Shown: positions 15,519 through 24,982 of the stretch, piece after piece
How the letters are laid out: the number at the start of each line of letters is the position of its first letter
Numbering within the stretch: position 1 is the first letter of the stretch
NCBI RefSeq assembly: GCF_007827795.1
Contig: NZ_VITI01000001.1
Coordinates: 372,001 to 436,000, forward strand
Direction of reading: 5' to 3'
DNA from: Azospirillum brasilense
GTDB lineage: Bacteria > Pseudomonadota > Alphaproteobacteria > Azospirillales > Azospirillaceae
Length of the DNA stretch: 64,000 nucleotides
Notes under the pieces: model-generated
What the model saw: the letters and a program-made list of their open reading frames with translations, nothing else
What the model was told of the DNA's origin: nothing
Database searches by the model: none
Translations under genes and position numbers: made by a program

Positions 15519-18287
15519 TCACCAGCCTCGCAGGAACTCCGCCGTCGCTTCCACCGCCTCCTTGATGCCGACGCGGCGGACCTCCACACCCTCGGGGAAG
15601 GCGCCGAACAGGCGGCTGGGCATCATCGGGTCGAGCAGGACGAACACCCCGGTGTCGTCGGCCCGCCGCACCAGCCGGCCGAAGGCCTGCTTCAGCCGCA
15701 ACCGCGCGATCATGTCCTCGTAGCGCCGCCGCCCGAAGGCGTCGCGGCGGGCGCGGTGCAGGATGTCCGGGCGCGGCCAGGGCACCCGGTCGAAGACGAT
15801 GAGCCGCAGCGAGCGGCCCGGCACGTCCACCCCGTCGCGCACCGCGTCGGTGCCGAGCAGGCAGGCGTGCTCCTCCCCCCGGAAGATGTCGATCAGGGTC
15901 GCCACGTCCAGCGGGTCGACATGCTGGGCGTAGAGCGGGATGCCGGTGGCGTCCAGCGGCTCCACGATGCGGTCGTAGACGGCGCGCAGCCGGCTGATCG
16001 CGGTGAACAGCCCCAAGCCCCCGCCGCCCGCCGCCTGGAACAGCGTGCGGTAGGCGGACGCCACCTGCCCCAGATCGTCCTTGCGCACGTCGGTGACCAC
16101 CATCACCCGCGTGCGGTTGGGGTAGTCGAAGGGCGACGGCACCTGGGCGCGCAGCGCCGGCTTCGGCAGGTGGCTGGCGCCGCAGCGGTCCTCCGCCGCC
16201 TGCCAGTCCATGGCGACGTCGCCGGTGCCGTCGGTCAGTGTGGCGGAGGTGACCACCATGCCGTGCGCCGGCCCGGCCAGCGCCTCGGCGAAGGGAACGG
16301 TCGGGTCGATCCAGTGGCGGTAGAGCCCGACGTCCACGTCACGCCCGTCGATCCGCTCCACCGCGAACCAGTCCACGAACTGCGCCGGCGTCTCCACCGG
16401 CAGCGTCTTCAGCATGGCCCGCCACGCCTCGACCGTCAGCACGCCGCGCCGGGTCAGGCTGCGCGCCATGGCGTCGATGCGCCGCCGCTGGTCGCTGTCC
16501 AGCTCCGCCGTCTCGGCCTCCAGCCTTGCGGCCAGCCGCTTCGCCAGTCCGGCCAGCGGTTCCGCCAGCCGGACCAGCGCCGCCTCCAGCGCCTCCGCGG
16601 CGTCGAGCAGCCCGTCCACCGGATAGGCCTTGTCGGCCTCCAGGCTGTAGGGGCCGCCCTGTCCCGCCGTCCGCGAATAGACCTGCCGCCGCGCGGCGAG
16701 CAGGAAGGCCTCGGTCGGCCCCTGCGGGTTGTCGGCGGACAGCCGCGCCGCCCAGCCCTCCGCCGGCAGGACGCGGGCGCCCAGCATCACCGCGTCCATC
16801 AGTTCCTGCGCCCGCTCATCGCTGGCGACCAGATCCTCGATGCGGCGCTTCAGCCCACGGGCGCGGCTGCGCCCCGTCTCCTCGGCGCCCAGCAACCAGC
16901 GCCGCAACTCCTGCGTCTCCCGCCCGGTCAGATGCCCGGCGAAGGCGCTGTCCGCCGCGTCGAAGACATGGTGTCCCTCGTCGAAGACGTAGCGGGTGGG
17001 CAGCGTCGGCTCCTCACCTCCCCCAAGGGCGGCCTGCACCATGACCAGCGCGTGGTTGGCGATCACCACGTCGGCCTTGCGGGCGCGGCGCACGCTCTTC
17101 TCGATGTAGCAGCGGGCGTAATGGTCGCAGGCGGAATAGATGCACTCGCCCCGCCGGTCGGCGAGGCCCAGCGTCCGCCCGCGCCCGGCGATGTCCACCA
17201 GCCAGCCGGGAAAGTCGCCGCCGGTCAGGTCGCCGTCGCGCGTCGCCGCCGCCCAGCGCGCCATCAGCCCCACCCCGATGGCGTGGTGCGGCTGCATCGG
17301 CATGCCGCGAACCGCTTCCTCCAGATTCAGCAGGCACAGGTAGTTTTCCCGCCCCTTGCGCAGCACGACCTTGCGCGCCTTGGTCGCCGGTTCGGGATAG
17401 AGGCGGTCCAGCTCCGCGTCGATCTGGTGCTGGAGGTTGCGGGTGTAGGTGGAGATCCACACCGTGCCGCCGTTCTTCTCCGCCCACACGGTGGCCGGCG
17501 CCAGATAGCCCAGCGTCTTGCCGACGCCCGTTCCGGCCTCCGCCAGCACGACGTTCGGCGTGTCGGGCGCGGGGCGCGGGGCGAAGGCGGCGGACACCGC
17601 GCTGGCATAGTCGGCCTGCTGCGGGCGCGGCTCGGCCACCTTGCCGGGCACGCTGGCCGCCAGCATCACCGACAGCCGGCGGCGCGCCTCGTCCGGCTCC
17701 ACCGGGTGGTGGGCGGGCGGCGGTTCGGGCGGGCCGTCCTGCCACTCCTTGATGCGGGTCCAGACGCGCAGGCCGGCGCGGCCGGCCCCCTTCTCCGGCC
17801 CGTCCGGCTTGCCCAGGGCGGCCAGAACGGCGGGCCCCCACAGCCAGCCGGCGCGCCCCATCTCCCAGGCGAAGGCCACGGGGTCGGACGCCTCCTCCCG
17901 CCCCGGCGTACCGAGCAACCCCAGCAGCTTGCGCACCGCCCGGTGCAGGGCCAGCGCGTCGTCCTCCAGCCCGTCGGGGATCGGCAGGTCCAGCGCCTCG
18001 GCCAGACCGCGCGGGGTCGGCACGCAGAAGCGGGCGGGCAGGACGAAGGCGAACAGCTCCAGCAGGTCGAAGGCGGCGAAGGGCTCCGTCCCCAGCCGCC
18101 GCGCCATCGCCCGCGCGTGGCAGACCAGCGGCGGCTGGCGGCGCGCCCGCTTGGCCGCGGCGGGGGGCGGCACCTCCTCGACCTCGCCGTCGCCGGTCAG
18201 CAGAACCACGCGCCGCGCGCCGGCGACCAGGGCCGGCGCGTCATCGAGGCTGAAGGACGGGAGGGAGGGCGCCGAGGTCAGATCCAT
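15519..18287 (-). CDS. dinG: DinG-type ATP-dependent DNA helicase
   Basis: The 922-residue superfamily 2 helicase has Walker A AGTGVGKT near 251-258 and the DEGHH box near 436-440. Four cysteines, Cys318, Cys382, Cys387 and Cys393, form the iron-sulfur cluster shared with XPD. C-terminal motifs TSATLTDG, DAVRDGVDVPG and QAFGRLVRRADDTG complete the ATPase. The first 200 residues look like a degenerate exonuclease-like or family-specific domain. DinG unwinds R-loops and forked DNA with 5'-3' polarity. It ends 4 bases from the metA stop (convergent) and starts 118 bases from the divergent mtgA. Confidence 0.93.
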   Translation of the reverse strand: MDLTSAPSLPSFSLDDAPALVAGARRVVLLTGDGEVEEVPPPAAAKRARRQPPLVCHARAMARRLGTEPFAAFDLLELFAFVLPARFCVPTPRGLAEALDLPIPDGLEDDALALHRAVRKLLGLLGTPGREEASDPVAFAWEMGRAGWLWGPAVLAALGKPDGPEKGAGRAGLRVWTRIKEWQDGPPEPPPAHHPVEPDEARRRLSVMLAASVPGKVAEPRPQQADYASAVSAAFAPRPAPDTPNVVLAEAGTGVGKTLGYLAPATVWAEKNGGTVWISTYTRNLQHQIDAELDRLYPEPATKARKVVLRKGRENYLCLLNLEEAVRGMPMQPHHAIGVGLMARWAAATRDGDLTGGDFPGWLVDIAGRGRTLGLADRRGECIYSACDHYARCYIEKSVRRARKADVVIANHALVMVQAALGGGEEPTLPTRYVFDEGHHVFDAADSAFAGHLTGRETQELRRWLLGAEETGRSRARGLKRRIEDLVASDERAQELMDAVMLGARVLPAEGWAARLSADNPQGPTEAFLLAARRQVYSRTAGQGGPYSLEADKAYPVDGLLDAAEALEAALVRLAEPLAGLAKRLAARLEAETAELDSDQRRRIDAMARSLTRRGVLTVEAWRAMLKTLPVETPAQFVDWFAVERIDGRDVDVGLYRHWIDPTVPFAEALAGPAHGMVVTSATLTDGTGDVAMDWQAAEDRCGASHLPKPALRAQVPSPFDYPNRTRVMVVTDVRKDDLGQVASAYRTLFQAAGGGGLGLFTAISRLRAVYDRIVEPLDATGIPLYAQHVDPLDVATLIDIFRGEEHACLLGTDAVRDGVDVPGRSLRLIVFDRVPWPRPDILHRARRDAFGRRRYEDMIARLRLKQAFGRLVRRADDTGVFVLLDPMMPSRLFGAFPEGVEVRRVGIKEAVEATAEFLRGW

Positions 18288-18405
18288 GGCGCGCAGTATA
18301 GTGGCCCCCGCCGCCGCAATGCGAGCAAACCCGTGTTGACCGATCGGCCCGCCCCCTCGAAAGTGCTCCCCCGTCCTTGAGCGTCGCAGAGGAGAGGTCG
18401 AGCGC

Positions 18406-19092
18406 ATGCGGTTTACGGTCCGGCGTCTGCTGAGACTTCTGATGGCCCTGGCCGTCGCCCTGGTAGCCTTCAGCGTCGGCTGGGCGGCGCTCTACCGCGT
18501 GGTGCCGGTGCCGGCCACGCCGCTGATGCTGATCCGCGCCGCCGGAGGCTCCGGGCTGGCGCACGACTGGGTGCCCATGTCGCAAATCTCCCCCCACCTC
18601 GCCCGCGCGGTCATCGCGTCGGAGGACACGCTGTTCTGCGGCCATGGCGGCTTCGACTGGGCGGCCATCGAAGGCGCCTTCGAGGACAACGAGGAGGGCC
18701 GGCGCCTGCGCGGCGGCAGCACGATCAGCCAGCAGACCGCCAAGAACGCCTTCCTCTGGCCGGACCGCAGCTGGACCCGCAAGGGGGTGGAGGCGTGGTT
18801 CACCCTGCTGATCGAGACGCTGTGGCCCAAGAGCCGCATCCTGGAGGTCTATCTGAACAGCGTGGAGTGGGACGACGGCGTCTACGGCGCGGAGGCCGCC
18901 GCCCGCCACCATTTCAAGAAGCCGGCGTCGGCCCTGACCCGCCGCGAGGCCGCCCTGCTGGCCGTCGTCCTGCCCAACCCCCGCAACTGGTCCCCGAACC
19001 CGCCCGGCGCCTACGTGGCGCGGCGGGCCGGCGTCATCGAGCGGCGCATGGCGGTGGTGGAGCGGGACGGGCTGGCGGATTGCGCGAAGTAG
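18406..19092 (+). CDS. mtgA: Monofunctional biosynthetic peptidoglycan transglycosylase
   Basis: The 228-residue protein polymerises lipid II into glycan strands in the periplasm. One N-terminal membrane anchor (about 8-30) precedes the GT51 domain. Its motifs are VIASEDTLFCGHGGFDW with the catalytic Glu73, RGGSTISQQTAKNAFLW, RKGVEAWFTLLIE and ILEVYLNSVEWDDGVYG. There is no transpeptidase domain, so it is MtgA and not a class A penicillin-binding protein. AGGAGAGG lies upstream of the ATG. Confidence 0.95.
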   Translation: MRFTVRRLLRLLMALAVALVAFSVGWAALYRVVPVPATPLMLIRAAGGSGLAHDWVPMSQISPHLARAVIASEDTLFCGHGGFDWAAIEGAFEDNEEGRRLRGGSTISQQTAKNAFLWPDRSWTRKGVEAWFTLLIETLWPKSRILEVYLNSVEWDDGVYGAEAAARHHFKKPASALTRREAALLAVVLPNPRNWSPNPPGAYVARRAGVIERRMAVVERDGLADCAK

Positions 19093-19130
19093 GGTGTCTC
19101 TTTTCGCTGCAAGGCTACTGGCGCCGACGT

Positions 19131-19234
19131 CGCCCCCACCCTAACCCTCCCCCGCTTTGCAGGGGAGGGAACGGACGCCGCTTCGCAGACGTCCCCCTCC
19201 CCTGCGAGAGCGGGGGAGGGTCGGGGTGGGGGCA
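19131..19234. repeat. Nested palindromic REP-like element
   Basis: Outer arms of 25 bases (19132-19156 and 19209-19233) match as an inverted repeat with two mismatches, and inner arms GCAGGGGAGGG (19159-19169) and CCCTCCCCTGC (19195-19205) match perfectly. The element fills most of the gap between the convergent mtgA and SMR genes. CCCTCCCCCGC, part of its outer arm, is also the stem of the lysS terminator at 21328. This is the look of a dispersed REP/BIME-type repeat. Confidence 0.65.
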
Positions 19235-19269
19235 ACGCCTTGCAGGTCAGCGTCCGTCCACAAATACCT

Positions 19270-19593
19270 CTACGCCCCGCCCCCCGACATCCGGAGGCTG
19301 ACCACCCCCGCCACGATCAGCAGAATCCCCGCCAGCTTCAGGAAGCTGAGCGACTCCCCGAACACCCACACGCCGATCGCCGCGATGGCCGCCGTGCCGA
19401 CCGCCGACCAGATGGCGTAGGCCACGCCCACCTCGATCTCGCGCAGCGCCTGGGCCAGCATGGCAAAGGCCACCAGATAGCAGGCCACCACCGCCAGGCT
19501 CGGCCACAGGCGGGTCATGCCGTCGGACATTTTCATGGCGACGGTGCCCACGATCTCAAAAGCGATGGCGACGGACAGAAACAGCCAGCTCAT
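19270..19593 (-). CDS. SMR family small multidrug resistance transporter
   Basis: The 107-residue protein has four membrane helices and opens WLFLSVAIAFEIVGTVAMKM, where the glutamate in helix 1 is the proton/substrate carboxylate of the EmrE/SugE family. EVGVAYAIWSAVGTAAIA is the family helix-3 signature, including a conserved Tyr and Trp. The ATG at 19593 has GAGGA upstream. EmrE-type members export quaternary cations and Gdx-type members export guanidinium; the VAYAIWSAVG wording favours the drug-export group. No partner SMR gene is adjacent. Confidence 0.92.
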   Translation of the reverse strand: MSWLFLSVAIAFEIVGTVAMKMSDGMTRLWPSLAVVACYLVAFAMLAQALREIEVGVAYAIWSAVGTAAIAAIGVWVFGESLSFLKLAGILLIVAGVVSLRMSGGGA

Positions 19594-19663
19594 GCGGGTC
19601 CTCGACGGGTGATCCACATCCAGACATGCGCCCGAACGGCGGTGCGGACAAGCGCGGCGCCCG

Positions 19664-19692
19664 TTGACGGACGGCGCGGACCGCCCTAGGGT
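19664..19692 (+). promoter_or_regulatory. Predicted promoter of lysS
   Basis: TTGACG (19664-19669) and TAGGGT (19687-19692) are separated by 17 bases, giving a start near 19699 and a leader of about 38 bases before the lysS ATG. The -35 is good and the -10 only partial. Confidence 0.4.
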
Positions 19693-19736
19693 CGCTGCCT
19701 TTCTACATATCCGTCGAGTTTTGAAGGGGCTCTACC

Positions 19737-21305
19737 ATGACCGGCGAGCGGGAATTGGCGTTGCAGGCGAAGGCGTGGCCGTTCGAGGAGGCGCGCAAAC
19801 TGGTCGCGCGCTTCGCGAAAGAGCCGCCGGCCAAAGGCTACGTCCTGTTCGAGACCGGCTACGGTCCGTCGGGCCTGCCGCACATCGGCACCTTCGGCGA
19901 GGTGGCGCGCACCACCATGGTCCGTCAGGCCTTCCAGCGGATGAGCGACATCCCGACGAAGCTCTTCTGCTTCTCCGACGACATGGACGGGCTGCGCAAG
20001 GTCCCGGACAACATCCCGAACAAGGAGCTGGTGGCCGCCAACCTGGGCAAGCCGCTGACCCAGGTCCCCGACCCGTTCGGCACGCACGACAGCTTCGGCG
20101 CGCACAACAACGCACGCCTGCGCGCCTTCCTCGACAGCTTCGGCTTCGAGTACGAGTTCCAGTCCTCCACCGACTGGTACAAGTCGGGCCGCTTCGACGA
20201 GGCGCTGCTCGGCGTGCTGCGGCGCTATGACGAGATCATGGCCGTCATGCTGCCGACGCTGGGCGAGGAGCGCCAGCAGACCTACAGCCCGTTCCTGCCC
20301 GTCTCCCCCTCCACGGGGCGCGTGCTTCAGGTCCCGGTGCTGGAGCGCGACGTGGACGCCGGCACCATCGTCTTCCAGGACGAGGACGGCAGGAAGGTCG
20401 AAGTCCCCGTCACCGGCGGCCATGTGAAGCTCCAGTGGAAGCCCGACTGGGGCATGCGCTGGTACGCGCTGGGCGTCGATTACGAGATGTACGGCAAGGA
20501 CCTGATCCCATCGGCCGAGCTGGCCGGGAAGATCGTCAACATCCTCGGCGGCACCCCGCCGCAGGGCTTCAATTACGAGCTGTTCCTGGACGACAAGGGC
20601 CAGAAGATCTCCAAGTCCAAAGGCAACGGCCTGACCATGGAGGAGTGGCTGGCCTACGCCCCGCCGGAGAGCCTCGCCCTTTACATGTTCCAGAAGCCGA
20701 AGTCGGCCAAGCGCCTGTATTTCGACGTGATCCCTCGGGCGGTGGACGAGTATCTGGCCTTCGTCGCCAAGCTGCCGGTGGAGGAGCCGGCCAAGGCGCT
20801 GGAGAACCCGGCTTGGCACATCCACAACGGCACGGCGCCGGCGGTGCGGTCGGACGTGTCCTTCAACCTGCTGCTGAACCTCGCCGGGGCGGCGAACGCC
20901 GAGACCAAGGACGTGATGTGGGGCTTCATCAGCCGCTACGCGCCCGAGGCGACGCCGGAGAACAGCCCCTTCCTAGACAAGCTGGTCGGCTACGCCGTCC
21001 GCTACTACCAGGATCAGGTGAAGCCGACGAAACGCTTCCGCGCCCCCACCGACGCCGAGCGCGCCGCACTGGAGGACCTGCTGAAGCGTCTGGACACCAT
21101 CCCCGCCGACGCGGCGGGCGACGTCATCCAGAACGAGGTCTTCGCGGTCGGCAAGGAGCATGGCTTCACCGAGCTACGCGCCTGGTTCCAGGCGCTTTAC
21201 GAGGTGCTGCTCGGCCAGACCACCGGCCCGCGCATGGGCTCCTTCATCCAGCTTTACGGCCTGGATGAAACGAAGGCCCTGATTCGCGAGAAGCTGGCCG
21301 CCTGA
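19737..21305 (+). CDS. lysS: Class I lysyl-tRNA synthetase
   Basis: The 522-residue enzyme charges tRNA-Lys. It is the class I type: [13 protein letters not shown] around 43-54 is the HIGH signature and KISKS at 290-294 is the KMSKS loop. No class II motifs occur. This form is typical of archaea, spirochaetes and many alphaproteobacteria, in place of the class II LysS of most bacteria. Its length is normal. A promoter lies upstream and a hairpin terminator follows. Confidence 0.95.
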   Translation: MTGERELALQAKAWPFEEARKLVARFAKEPPAKGYVLFETGYGPSGLPHIGTFGEVARTTMVRQAFQRMSDIPTKLFCFSDDMDGLRKVPDNIPNKELVAANLGKPLTQVPDPFGTHDSFGAHNNARLRAFLDSFGFEYEFQSSTDWYKSGRFDEALLGVLRRYDEIMAVMLPTLGEERQQTYSPFLPVSPSTGRVLQVPVLERDVDAGTIVFQDEDGRKVEVPVTGGHVKLQWKPDWGMRWYALGVDYEMYGKDLIPSAELAGKIVNILGGTPPQGFNYELFLDDKGQKISKSKGNGLTMEEWLAYAPPESLALYMFQKPKSAKRLYFDVIPRAVDEYLAFVAKLPVEEPAKALENPAWHIHNGTAPAVRSDVSFNLLLNLAGAANAETKDVMWGFISRYAPEATPENSPFLDKLVGYAVRYYQDQVKPTKRFRAPTDAERAALEDLLKRLDTIPADAAGDVIQNEVFAVGKEHGFTELRAWFQALYEVLLGQTTGPRMGSFIQLYGLDETKALIREKLAA

Positions 21306-21327
21306 ACGCCGGCCCCATCCTTTTTAC

Positions 21328-21367
21328 CCCTCCCCCGCGCCGCCAGCCCGCTGCGGGGGAGGGTTTT
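21328..21367 (+). terminator. Rho-independent terminator of lysS
   Basis: CCCTCCCCCGC (21328-21338) and GCGGGGGAGGG (21353-21363) form a perfect 11-pair stem 23 bases after the lysS stop, followed by TTTT. The stem shares its sequence with the REP-like element at 19131. Confidence 0.7.
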
Positions 21368-21409
21368 CCCCAGCGGACCGGCAAGCCTCACAAACAATTC
21401 GCCCGACAC

Positions 21410-21603
21410 GCAAACCACCCCCAAGGGAGGTGGTGCCCACGGGCGTGTCCGGATGGATGTTGCCCAGCGTTCGGCCAGACTTCGCCCGCCATCGTTCCGG
21501 TCGCAAACAATATTCCAACTCCAATCGTTTGCAATTCCATCATCCGCCTGTACGGCTCGAATGTGTGCAAACGGTCGAAATCCTGCCCTCCCGCTGGGCA
21601 AAC
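21410..21603. promoter_or_regulatory. A+T-rich stretch with five GCAAAC motifs upstream of the sRNA
   Basis: GCAAAC occurs at 21410, 21503, 21567 and 21598, and its complement GTTTGC at 21527; the 21503/21527 pair forms an inverted repeat. This part of the lysS to DUF2336 gap is clearly richer in A and T than its surroundings and has no coding frame of quality. It lies 50 to 250 bases above the sRNA promoter, so it may be a regulator-binding region. The protein that would bind is unknown. Confidence 0.3.
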
Positions 21604-21646
21604 AACATTTTATTCCCACATCGCCATGCGTACACCGCACCGCACC

Positions 21647-21667
21647 AATACCAACTTGGTATTACCA
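21647..21667. promoter_or_regulatory. Palindromic operator overlapping the sRNA -35 box
   Basis: AATACCAACTTGGTATT (21647-21663) is an 8-base-arm palindrome around a single base. It overlaps a second dyad, TTGGTATTACCA (21656-21667), whose core TGGTATTACCA is identical to the site upstream of sdh at 8066. The -35 box of the sRNA promoter (21662-21667) lies inside it. A protein bound here would block or contact the polymerase. Confidence 0.55.
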
Positions 21668-21691
21668 TCCGCCAAGGTCAGAGCCTATGAT
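21662..21691 (+). promoter_or_regulatory. Predicted promoter of the MmgR-type sRNA
   Basis: TTACCA (21662-21667) and TATGAT (21686-21691) are spaced by 18 bases, so the transcript would begin close to 21697. The position is consistent with the sRNA architecture downstream. Confidence 0.55.
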
Positions 21692-21696
21692 CCGCC

Positions 21697-21776
21697 CCGT
21701 TACTGCTTTTGCAGTGCGTTTCCTCCCTAAACTCTTCAAGGCCGCGCCCCATCGGGGTTGCGGCCCTTTTTCTTTT
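21697..21776 (+). ncRNA. mmgR: MmgR-type small regulatory RNA (alpha-r8 / suhB family)
   Basis: The predicted transcript of about 75 bases has a first hairpin ACTGC-TTTT-GCAGT (21702-21715). An unpaired stretch containing TTTCCTCCCT (21719-21728) follows, then a strong terminator hairpin with a T tract. This two-hairpin layout with the exact UUUCCUCCCU decamer is the hallmark of MmgR in Sinorhizobium meliloti and its alphaproteobacterial relatives. There the RNA limits polyhydroxybutyrate accumulation under nitrogen limitation. The CU-rich segment can pair with Shine-Dalgarno sequences (GGAGG). A short frame starting ATGATCCGC overlaps it but runs through the terminator and is not a credible gene. 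Confidence 0.75.
21740..21776 (+). terminator. Rho-independent terminator of the sRNA
   Basis: GGCCGC (21740-21745) pairs with GCGGCC (21760-21765), with CCCC and GGGG pairing inside, and CTTTTTCTTTT follows. This is the most canonical terminator in the window. Confidence 0.85.
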
Positions 21777-21916
21777 CAACCTGTGCCTTCCGACGCTTTG
21801 ACGGCGTCAACCGATGGCAGGACTGGCGGCGCAGGGTGTGGTTGCGCACAGCGGACGCCGGTGACAAGTTCGGCCCCATTAGCGGCCCGTTAACCGGCCC
21901 ACCGTTGGATATCCGG

Positions 21917-23146
21917 ATGCAGCCACGTCAGGCCCCACCCTCCGATCACGGGGACGACCGTCCCGGCGCGGCCCGCTCGGCGCCGCGGGCGGACCCCTCC
22001 GTGGACGACGGGGTGGACCCGGACCTGCTCGGCTATCTGTTCGACGATTCTCCCCCCGCTCCTCCTGCGCCCCAACCGGCGCGCCGCCGCGTCGGCACGG
22101 CGCTGGTCGAATCGCGGCTGGCCGGGATGGGCGATGCCGGGGTTCGCGCGCATCTGGCGCGCAAGCTGTGCCGTCTGCTTCCCGATCTGCCTCCGGACCG
22201 CCAGGACAAGGCCACCGCCACCGCCCTGCGCACGCTGGAGCGGCTGGCCCGCGATCATGCCGCCCATGTGCGGACGGCGCTGGCCGTGGCTCTGAAGGAC
22301 GTCGCCTGCGCCCCGCCCGCCGTGGCGCGCACGCTGGCGCGTGACGTGGAACGCTCGGTGGCGGAGCCGATCCTGCATTGCTGCGCCACCCTGACCGACG
22401 AGGACCTGCTGGAGATCATCGCCGCCCATCCCGCGGGCTGGGCGCTGTCGGCCATCGCGCGGCGGCAAGCGGTCAGCGCGCCGCTGTCCTGCGCCATCGT
22501 CGACACGGGCGACGCGGAGGCCACGGGCGTCCTGCTGGACAACGACGGCGCGGTCATCCCCGAAGACCGGCTGGAGGATCTGGTGGAGCGGTCCGCCGGC
22601 CATCCGGACTGGCAGGCCAAGCTAGCCAGCCGCCCCGCCCTGTCGCAACGGCTGGCCCTGCGGCTGGCGGAGTCCGTCGACGACTCGGTTGCCGACCTGC
22701 TGCGCCGCCGCACCGATCTGGACGCCGCCACCGCGGCGGAGGTCGCCGCCGTGACCCGCCGCCGCGTCGCCTGGGTCGAAGGGCGTGACCCCGCCGAGTC
22801 GCCGGGGCGCCGCGCCGTCCGCCTGCACCGCCAGGGCGCCTTGGACGAGACGGCGCTGGGCGACGCCCTGTCCTGGGAGGAAACGGACTTCGTCCGCGCC
22901 GCCCTGGCCCTGCGCGCCGCCGTCCATCCGGGGATCGTGGACGACATCCTGCGTTCCGGCGACCCCCGCGCGGTCACCGCCCTGGTCTGGCGGGCGGGCT
23001 ATTCGATGCGCTGCGCCATGAGGGTGCAGATCCGCGCCGCCGGCATCCCGCCGCGCGCCGTGCTGAACGCCCGCCAGGGCACCGACTATCCGCTGCCCGC
23101 GGCGGACATGACCCGCCACCTCGCGCTCTACGGCGTCCGTTCCTGA
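21917..23146 (+). CDS. DUF2336 domain-containing protein
   Basis: The 409-residue protein is almost wholly helical and HEAT-like. LRTLERLARDHAAHVRTALAVAL and ILHCCATLTDEDLLEIIAAH are typical DUF2336 phrases, found in alphaproteobacteria next to signalling and flagellar genes. The first 60 residues are Pro/Asp-rich and disordered. The ATG at 21917 is preferred; the extension upstream would read through the sRNA terminator. No function is established for the family. An inverted repeat covers its stop codon. Confidence 0.85.
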   Translation: MQPRQAPPSDHGDDRPGAARSAPRADPSVDDGVDPDLLGYLFDDSPPAPPAPQPARRRVGTALVESRLAGMGDAGVRAHLARKLCRLLPDLPPDRQDKATATALRTLERLARDHAAHVRTALAVALKDVACAPPAVARTLARDVERSVAEPILHCCATLTDEDLLEIIAAHPAGWALSAIARRQAVSAPLSCAIVDTGDAEATGVLLDNDGAVIPEDRLEDLVERSAGHPDWQAKLASRPALSQRLALRLAESVDDSVADLLRRRTDLDAATAAEVAAVTRRRVAWVEGRDPAESPGRRAVRLHRQGALDETALGDALSWEETDFVRAALALRAAVHPGIVDDILRSGDPRAVTALVWRAGYSMRCAMRVQIRAAGIPPRAVLNARQGTDYPLPAADMTRHLALYGVRS

Positions 23147-23159
23147 CGCCGTAGAGCGC
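23123..23159. terminator. Perfect inverted repeat at the convergent gene ends
   Basis: GCGCTCTACGGCGT (23123-23136) and ACGCCGTAGAGCGC (23146-23159) form a perfect 14-pair stem with a 9-base loop that contains the stop codon of the DUF2336 gene. The convergent gene ends at 23177. There is no T tract, but the stem can serve both strands. Confidence 0.55.
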
Positions 23160-23176
23160 TGTTCCCGAAATTTCCG

Positions 23177-23665
23177 TTACTGGATCTCCAACGGCCGCCG
23201 GGCCGGCGCGCGCCGCGTGTCGGGAGCCAGCGTCGGATCGTTCTGATACAGCGGGCGCGACGGATCGGTGTCGATCAGCTGCGGCGGGGTGACGATCTCC
23301 TCGCCAGACCCGGAATCGAACTGGATCACCGCCATCCGGCGCACCGTCTCGCACAGGTCGCGCTTGCGCAGGGTCGCCGGGTCGGCAGGCCCGTCGAAGG
23401 CCACGAGAGGCACCACGATGCCGCTGCGCTCCCCCGGCGGTACGGAGGTGTACACATAGTTCGACACGGGCCGGCAATAGAGCACATCCGTGGCCGACGG
23501 CGCATCCGACGGGGTGCCGGCCGCCGCCTCGCCCAGCGGCGCGCTGGCCAGCGGCGCCTTGGCCAGAGCGGCCTCATAGTCTGCGACGGTTTGTCCCAAG
23601 GCCGCGCCGCCGCTTCCCAGGGCCAGCGTCACGGTCAGGCAAAATGCCGGTGCAAAGCGAATCAT
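23177..23665 (-). CDS. Secreted hypothetical protein
   Basis: The 162-residue protein has a signal peptide, MIRFAPAFCLTVTLALGSGG ending at ALGQ, with a likely cut before TVADYEAAL. The mature part has two cysteines (in LYCRPV and DLCETV) that could form a disulphide, and segments SGIVVPLVAFDGPADPATLRKR and AVIQFDSGSGEEIVTPPQLID. It reads as a periplasmic protein with an extended C-terminus. No family is recognised. The start at 23665 is chosen because it begins the signal peptide. It is monocistronic and convergent with the DUF2336 gene. Confidence 0.7.
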   Translation of the reverse strand: MIRFAPAFCLTVTLALGSGGAALGQTVADYEAALAKAPLASAPLGEAAAGTPSDAPSATDVLYCRPVSNYVYTSVPPGERSGIVVPLVAFDGPADPATLRKRDLCETVRRMAVIQFDSGSGEEIVTPPQLIDTDPSRPLYQNDPTLAPDTRRAPARRPLEIQ

Positions 23666-23872
23666 GGTTCTTCCCCCCAATCCCGAACGGCCTTCAAAAC
23701 CTATCCAAAGAATAGTGCGCCGCACCCGCAACACCAAATTCCTGTTTGCCGTTGCGGCCATTCGCCGTAATCGATTGCACAGTTCCGCGCCCCGTGCTTG
23801 CGGTCACGCTTGCTCTCGGGCCGGAATCGCGCTAGGAACCGCCCTCGAAATCTCAGGGCGCTGGACCCCTAG

Positions 23873-24925
<1,053 letters not shown>

Positions 24926-24950
24926 TGCGCGGCGACCTGCGGCCTCATCG

Positions 24951-24982
24951 CCCGGGGTGGACGGTTGAACCGTCCGCTCCGG
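24951..24982. promoter_or_regulatory. Palindromic element upstream of sucC
   Basis: GGACGGTTGAACCGTCC (24959-24975) is a perfect palindrome around one base, flanked by CCCGG and CCGGG that extend the symmetry. It lies about 175 bases before sucC and beyond the mdh terminator, so it is well placed for an operator of the suc operon or as a second terminator. No T tract follows. Confidence 0.4.

Noticed and set aside
15297..18380. A 1027-codon plus-strand frame over dinG
   Set aside because: It is antisense to dinG, whose Walker, iron-sulfur and DEAH motifs are intact. The frame also overlaps metA out of frame.
21687..21893. A short frame starting ATGATCCGC over the sRNA
   Set aside because: The ATG overlaps the predicted -10 box and the frame reads through a canonical terminator hairpin and T tract. 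The sRNA explanation is better.
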